DNA of 64,000 bases. It comes from Lasiosphaeris hirsuta. Lineage: Eukaryota > Ascomycota > Sordariomycetes > Sordariales > Lasiosphaeriaceae. The stretch's first letter is position 1. Each line of letters begins with the position of its first letter. Positions 57,729 to 64,000 of the stretch are shown here, one piece after another. Made by a program: the position numbers and the translations under genes. The DNA lies in contig JAUKUA010000001.1 in assembly GCA_030549175.1 (NCBI GenBank), positions 2,170,001-2,234,000 on the forward strand. Direction: 5' to 3'. The notes under the pieces were generated by a model. The model was not told where the DNA came from, did not search any database, and saw only the letters and a program-made list of their open reading frames with translations.

Positions 57729-58156
57729 TTCGCCCTTTCCATCCTCTAAGTCCGGCGATCGCCCACCGCTGAGCACCCTGGGCCCCGGGGCCTGGGGATC
57801 GACTTCTATATGTATGAGATAGCGGAAAACAGGGACATCTTCCTTCTCGGTTCGGTTACTTTGGAAATTGATGAGGCGCCTTCACTAGCAGTCATCTCAA
57901 AGTTGATGATGGTTTGGTGCCCAAGAGGACAAAGGAGTTCAGGGGAAATTTTGGGGTGAGGACCCGAGTGAGGATACCTAAGGGACCTATCTAGGCATCC
58001 CACAGATACTGAAAAGAATCCTTAACATCCTTCTATGCTTGTGCCAAATCACTCGCCAGCCGCTTCAGCCACACCTTTGAGTTGACCACCAAAGTTTGGC
58101 AGCCCCTCAACCCGCTTTTTGGCATTCTGAACTCTCAAGTACCGAGGCAATCCAGA
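57729..58156. other. spacer, about 430 bp
   Basis: The HAD-like frame continues upstream without a stop to about 57885 but lacks an ATG there, so the upper part may hold a 5' exon of that gene. Otherwise nothing is seen. Confidence 0.4.
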
Positions 58157-60334
58157 TCAAACACTGGCACTAGTCCTCTCGGAGAGTTCACTCTCGCTCA
58201 GGTGCTCAACCGTAGCTTCGACCTTCTCTGTCATCAGCTCGCTCACGCCCTTCAAACATGCTACGGCAATGGTCGCGAGCACCACGAACGGAATGATAGA
58301 CGCCCAGGCCAACCGATATGCTTGGGTGTACTGTAGTCTACTCTCGACAATTGCCGCTCCCCATACCTCGGGCGTCGCGCCCGGGATGGTAAGATCGCCG
58401 ATATTGCCCATGGCAAACGCCTGTAGCAGTAAGGGGATGCTCCCGGTCGGCAGGCCGGCGGCGGCAGCTGCGCCTCCTACGGCGGGCGCGTATTTAGAGG
58501 ACAGACGGCCGTTGATGATGGCGTCGAGAACGGCCGATCCAAAAGCGCCGCCGATGGCTCGGGCGGAGAAAGCAAGACCGGTGGCCGTGGAAAGAAAGGC
58601 GTGTGGGGCGGTGAACTGAATGCAGGCGACGAGCAGAGTCAGCGGTCCTGACTGACCCATGCCGCCGAGGACGTTCAAGCCGATTTGCACACTGTTCCAA
58701 TGCGGCTGGAATGAGGCGTAGCAAATTGTTCTGGGCAGCAATATAATTAGGTGCTGACAGATATGACAAGACATGATCCATCCGGACGGCCCGAGGACGT
58801 GACTTACATAACTAGGAAGAGAATCCACGTAACAAGCAGAGGCGTCTTCAGATCCCTGTAGCGTGTCGACCACCAGGTTACGACAAAAGAGAAAGACAAA
58901 CTAAGAAGACCAAAAGAGAGCTGCCGGACACTGATCCGCCACGCATCCGTCTCGAAGCCAAGATTGAGGACGAGCTGGGGGGTGATGGAATTGACAGCAC
59001 TGTAAAAGACCCAGCCCTCGACGGCGAACGCAAAGACGGCCAGCGCAAAGTTGGCATCTCGGTGGAAAAAGATGTGTGCGATGAGGCCATCGTCTCGCCC
59101 TTTCCACTCTGTCCTCAGGGGTTAGCATCACAGCCGTTGCGGTTCGTGGTTTCAGGGCTCCCCTACCGTATACACCAAAGGAGATGAACAGAACGAGCCC
59201 GATGGCCAACGGCGCCGCGACATTGGCGTCTGACCAGTCATACGCTCCTCCGGCCCAGTCCAAGGCAAGAAGCATCAAGGTGGTGCTGGTGATGAATAGA
59301 AAGGAGCCAATGGGATCGAGGGCCCAAATGAACTCCTTGGTTGATAGCTTAGGATATTCGACCTTGGGCGGCCAGTAAAACAGAAACAGCCCCAGCGAAG
59401 TCGCCAAGTGAAATGCGGCCTGCATCCAGAAGATGTCCCGCCAGCCGTCGGGACTGGCGTTGGTAACGCCACCCGCGCCTATGCCGCCGATTCTGTGGCT
59501 CGAATGTCAGCATACCAACCTAGTTTTCCTAGGCAGTAGTAGTAGCCTGGGAGAAAACAACACAGCTCGACTCACAGGCCTCCAATACACCCCCAACAAA
59601 GGTGAAGCCATTGGCCAACGGGCGGTACTTGAGCGGCAGGATCTCGGAGGGGATCGCCTGCACAATCGACACCGTCGAAAGAGTAACACCGATGAGAATG
59701 CCGCCCCCGATGAGCATGTTCATCGACGTGGCCTTGGCTGACACGACGGCGCCGGCAAAGGCGACAAGGGGCGGCACTGCCGAGATGTACTTTCTATCGA
59801 CGATATCCGATAGCCGGCCTACTATGGGCGAGAGGACGCTTTGCATGAGGAGAGGGCCCTTTGAGATAGGTAGCCAGTCCAGATCAGCCCGGCTGTGCGG
59901 TGAGGGGCGTATGTAAAGTGTAGCTACCTGGATAATCCACCCTGCCAGAGAGCCGTCGCCGACGTCTCTCACGATGAAGGCGATGACTGAGCCTGCCGCG
60001 ACGACGACGTAGACCTGGGCCATGACGCTAGCCTCCAGCGTTAGTGGCGATGCATTGAGGTTTGCCTCGAGCTTCTATCTCCAAGAGACTCACGCGAAGC
60101 AGGTGATGAAAACGACCAGCTGCCGTCACCACCCAAGTCAGCTCCTCCTGTCCTCGCCTCGCCGGAATGCCTCTGACCTACCCACGATCTCCATCCCAGG
60201 CTGACATGGACATCGCCTTGGTGGGCCTCGACTTCAATGGGCACCACCACGAACCCCTGTCGGTCATGGTGAGCGATCTCCTTGTTTTGGACATGGGATA
60301 TTTCCGCCTTTCCGGCCGCTTCATTCGAGCCCAT
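58157..60334 (-). pseudogene. TRI12-type MFS efflux pump, one-base frameshift in exon 4
   Basis: Seven exons: 60182-60334, 60094-60119 (26 bases), 60027-60119 region resuming at 60027-59928, 59576-59858, 59167-59492, 58808-59108 and 58157-58730. The protein would have 14 helices of the DHA2/TRI12 family (toxin or siderophore export at the plasma membrane). Markers: VHVSLGWRSW|LVVFITCFA, AAGSVIAFIVRDVGDGSLAGWIIQ, LLMQSVLSPIVGRLSDIVDRKYI, IPSEILPLKYRPLANGF, GWRDIFWMQAAFHLATSLG, FHRDANFALAVFAF, and a TM-rich tail. All junctions agree in phase except exon 4/5: exon 4 is one base short near 59580-59590 (the expected GG-GGLIGG stretch), so translation stops just after. It may be a real lesion or a sequencing error; the rest is intact. 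Confidence 0.78.
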
Positions 60335-61717
60335 TGTCGCGACAGGGGTCGACGCTGTAGTAAAGGGGCCGCTGTATCTCGAAGGGGAACGATCAATGCT
60401 ATGTCTTCCATTCCGATGCCATCCTGGCAGAGAGGTGGGGGCACCTCTCCTCTTAAATGTCGGTCGGCCCAAGGGAGGACTGCCGCGCGATTGGAAAACG
60501 CGAATGAGTCCTCAGGTAGTACATTCGTGCACGTTGAGATGGGGCACGCTTGCCGGTTTGACGGCGATGCGGGGAATGCGTCTGGAATGATATGGAGGAG
60601 CATATATGGAGGAGACGGGGAGAATATTGAGCTGCATCCACCGACCGACGTGGTAGACCGGCTAGAACCCTGCATGAGGTAAATGCCAAGGTTGTATAGT
60701 AGCCGTGGAAAGCTTGTGTAACTTGGATTTGCTAGCAGGATGCTCCTCCATTGATATCCATACCGAATTGCCGCGTCGAAGCGAGGCGCCTGGGGATTTG
60801 TGTGACGCGGGCTGGAAAGATGGCGAGCGGGAAGTCAAGGTCGCTCCTACTCTTATTACCCTGCTCTGCCACCCGCCTGGAGGGCCGAGTGCCAAAGGAC
60901 CAAGTCTGGGTAGACGGCACCATGGACGCCCGTTGGGCGATATCCTTCAAAGCCATGGCTTTCAAGTCGTGACGACTTTTGGCTACATACCGATTCCATC
61001 TTGTTCGCAATCGATGATATCACGAAGCGGGGGTGCAACGTTCGCCTCGACGCAAGATCAAGTTGCCGGCACAGGAAAACCAGGTCAGCAATATAGCCTA
61101 ACACTCCGCACACTCCGCACACCCAATAACGAAGCATGTGCAAGCCCATCTCTAGGCACTGGCCTTGCATGCATGTATGTACACCTTGACCACCCACACA
61201 TCAAGTGTCATTGGTGGGACAACACATAGAGATCTGGACCACGTTGAAGTGTGCAGAACTGGGTAAAACGAGCGTGCTCATATGTTAAACAGCCGCGCAA
61301 GGAATAAGTTCCAGAAATCCGACGTCGTCCGACCACGGTTGAGCACGAGCTCCACGGCGGGCACGCGGTCGATTTGGGTAGATTTATCCTCGGGGAAGGA
61401 GCCGGTTAGAGTCTCGGAGAGAGGCGACGCGACGTCGCTCGATAGGATTTCGCTCCCGCCATTTCTCGATTTCTAAAATGTTGGAGTCCCTGGTAGTTCT
61501 TGAGAGTGTGTCTGATGTTTAGCAACCCCCGGGCTAGTGTTTCGTCAGGCGCGCTCTCCCCTTGAGTTTTTCTTGGGCCACCCACGGAGACGGGCCTCGA
61601 CGCCACTGGTCTGGTCAAGAGTCTCGTCAAGAGCGGTTGTGTACTTGCTCTCTTCATGATGAGACAATCTGTTCTTCAAATCTATTGCAGTTTACAACGC
61701 TAATTTCGACTAGCGTA
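60335..61717. other. spacer, about 1.4 kb
   Basis: Upstream region of the MFS pump and 3' flank of the next gene. A 174-codon plus-strand frame at 60705-61229 has no family resemblance and overlaps frames on the other strand; not called. Confidence 0.5.
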
Positions 61718-63010
61718 TCAAAATGTCGTTTGCAGCTTGGGGTAGTCTTGCGCGTGCACCTGCAGATCTGCGAATACACGGCCGGAGTCGTCTTTACTCA
61801 ACCCCTTCATGCGCTTTGCGTCCTCCGCTTCGAGTCTCTCCAGCTCGTTAGCTGGATCCTGCACGCCCTTTTTTCCATCCTCTTTTTGCGGTTCGAGCGC
61901 CTTGTCAACTCCCGATGACTCGCCGATAAGAAGGAACTGGGTATTGACATAGTTGAGATGCTTTGGCTGTGTGGGCATCCATCGCAGCGATCGAAATTCC
62001 TTGATAATCCTGCACCGTTCATCAGTAAGACCCCACGCCTGCGGTAAAACTAAGCCAATAGCAACATGCTTACTCTTCTGGATACTCCGGCGCTCTTGGC
62101 AGCCTCGTGGAGGCTGGGCCGGGAAACTCTGGATTTTTCGTGCTGAGAATGAAAGCCCCCTTGTCCTTGAGTCCTATCTCCTTCTGCACCTCCCCAATCT
62201 CCTCGGGCAATGTCAACATGTACACCAGGTGACTCTCCCTGCCGGTGCTCGTGATGGCATAGACGCCCTCCCCGACTGGTGTCGCTGCGGGTGAGTGCCG
62301 CGTGCCGACCGTCTTGGTCGTGTAGTCCTCGGACGACAGAAACTCCTTCTTGAGCTGCTCGAAGGATGCGCCTGTCTTTTCGACAAAGGCAATCCACCTG
62401 TCGCGGCCACTTTGAGGAAGGACCTTCTTAGGAATCGCGCACAATCTGCTGTTGGCGGCATCGCCAATGGGTCCGCTGCCCAGCTTGGCATCCTTCTCGA
62501 TTGGGCGGAGGATGATGAAGCTGCGGGCAATGTCGTTCACGTCCGACGGCTCGTCGATGCCAACGCGGCCGCGGAAGAAGAAGTAGATGATGCCCTTTTC
62601 GAGTATGCTTGACGGCACCGATTCAGAGTTGCCGCGGCCGTTCGGTTCAACTGCGCTGCCACCATGTTCGTGTTTCACAGAGGACGACGTGGACTCGTCG
62701 TCGTGAGTATTCGATTCAACCTTTTTGTTGGCAGGCTTGTGGAGGGCGTCCCTATAACGGGCCAGCAAAGTCAGCGGGTGTTTTCAAGACGCAATCCTGG
62801 GCCGCGGGCGCAGATTCGATGGACGGCATACCCCCCAATCGTCTCCTCTATCGTCGTTTGATGTTCCCTCTTATCCGACCTTTTCGGTCGCTTAGCTTCG
62901 GGCTCGCTGACGGCCGTCTTGTGCTTGGACCCCGGCTGGACTTCTGATGCGGGAGGGGCACCACTGACGTCGTCCTCCTTTATGGCTTGGGAGCGGGTCG
63001 AGGTCGTCAT
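61718..63010 (-). CDS. conserved fungal protein, often named 'BTB domain transcription factor'
   Basis: Three exons (62832-63010, 62074-62751, 61718-62009) give 382 aa; all junctions are in phase. The first ~100 residues are charged and disordered with a nuclear-type basic patch (EPEAKRPKRSDKR) followed by EETIGG. The conserved core begins VPSSILEKGIIYFFFRGRVGIDEPSDVNDIARSF and continues RPIEKDAKLG, PKKVLPQSGRDRWIAFVEK, TRHSPAATPVGEGVYAI and SHLVYMLTLPEEIGEVQ, then IIKEFRSLRWMPTQPKHLNY. These segments are shared by a widespread filamentous-fungal family usually annotated as BTB-domain, though a BTB fold is not obvious to me. The C-terminus is acidic with FADLQV near the end. Probably nuclear; activity unknown. 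Confidence 0.82.
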
Positions 63011-64000
63011 GCCGGGCTGTGTTGTTGTTTGTTCCTCGGCCAAGACGGAGTACAAATTGGTGTAGTTTTAGGAAAGGAGATTGTCTAGGGATTTCCATTT
63101 CCAGAGGTCCAAGTAGCGTACGGTCGCTGATGTCATAGATGGCGACATTATGTAGGCTTGTTTGGCACAATGAATTCCACACCGCCCCCCTTGCGTTAGT
63201 CAATCGGAATGATCCCCGCAATAATTAACGGCGCGCTTTGCCCTCCAGGTTCCCATCTCAATCTATTATCGTGATGCTTTTCCCACAAGAATGAAGTTGG
63301 GTCTCCAATGAAGGCAAATATCACAAGGTAAGATAATTGACCACACAAAGGAATTTGGAGTAAGTCGGAATCTACCGCTATCTATACTAATTGGTTACAC
63401 CGCTGGCGTCAATAATACTTTGGGGACAATTGAGTCAAACACGAAATACGAAATACGGGGTGCAGATTGTGAACAGGGTCAGCGCAGATCTTGTGAAGCT
63501 GTGGCGCCGCTGGTTGGTCACATCATATCGAGGGGCTTCTCGGCGCGTAATACGATTGAGACTCGGAGGTGTTTGGCTTCCCGGTGACTCAACTGTTCGG
63601 CTCATCGGCATCGGATTCTGAGGTGGCTCTCGGGCTCGTTATATTGATCATGCTTTGCAACCAAGAACGTCAACTTTGAGGGCTCAAATTCTCCATGTCT
63701 CAGCGATTTCAAGCTTACCCCGATTATATTATATCCCGGCCCTGTTGCCCTTGTCCTTATTGCACTGGTACAAGTTCGGACGGGTCTTGCCCAAGCAGGT
63801 GAGCCAAGTTCGATTTCATTTCGGCATGTCCAGAGTTCCCTATCAAGTTTGTACCAAGGGGAGAAATGATGAGCTCGACAATTCACTCGCCGTTCTGAAC
63901 ATAAATGCGGAAACAACTTGTTTTGCCTGGAGTAGCTTCCTTGTTGGCCTGACTCTCCCCTTCTGGAATGATTACAAAATATTAAAACCCGGGCGTCTAT
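63011..64000. other. terminal spacer, about 1 kb
   Basis: Moderately AT-rich with no supported gene, tRNA or repeat. The minus-strand frame at 63602-63916 is unsupported. Confidence 0.5.

Overview
The window looks like nuclear DNA of a filamentous ascomycete, most likely a sordariomycete and perhaps Sordariales/Chaetomiaceae. Genes are about 1-4 kb on both strands. They carry short introns of about 45-110 bases with GTRNGT donors, CTAAC/CTGAC-type branch points and YAG acceptors. Spacers are GC-balanced, 0.3-3 kb, and dotted with homopolymer G/C and A/T runs. The families present (SAGA Spt8, Doa1/Lub1, Strap, a ZNFX1-type RNAi helicase, X325, a TRI12-type pump) are typical of Pezizomycotina. 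The taxon is inferred; no marker gene fixes it. The gene models were built by hand from splice signals and reading-frame phase.

Layout. 1-19 kb: a partial DHA1-type MFS transporter, a small orphan, a ferric reductase with two head-to-head iron-type GATA sites in its promoter, a three-repeat Myb protein, a single-pass membrane protein with a Cys-rich ectodomain, a secreted CenC/CBM-like protein, and an SRR1-like protein. 19-38 kb: an X325 copper-binding surface protein, Doa1 (WD40-PFU-PUL), Strap followed by an unusual in-frame open extension, a repetitive coiled-coil orphan, Spt8, and an RNAi-heterochromatin helicase with NF-X1 fingers.

38.7-47.5 kb is a decay zone. It holds a SWIM/RING pseudogene, an alpha/beta-hydrolase pseudogene split by a 5.6-kb Ty1/copia element, a ribosomal protein L10a copy that lacks about 57 internal residues and has its 3' end present three times, and a tRNA-Thr-like gene. 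The copia element has 239-bp LTRs and a 5-bp target duplication. Its gag-pol frame never shifts but contains 11 stop codons, all inside pol. The pattern suggests RIP-like C-to-T mutation, the genome defence of this fungal class.

47.7-64 kb: a DUF1275 membrane protein, a secreted oxalate decarboxylase, a cytosolic AAA+ ATPase, a small Cys-rich secreted protein, a HAD-like pseudogene broken by a 4-bp tandem duplication, a TRI12-like MFS pump with a one-base frameshift, and a conserved nuclear-type fungal protein. The last ~1 kb shows no gene.

There is no obvious biosynthetic cluster and no CRISPR, prophage or plasmid feature. The most noteworthy items are the frame-intact, stop-riddled copia element inside a dead hydrolase gene, the dead or damaged genes around it and at 56-60 kb, the Strap extension, and the iron-responsive promoter signature.
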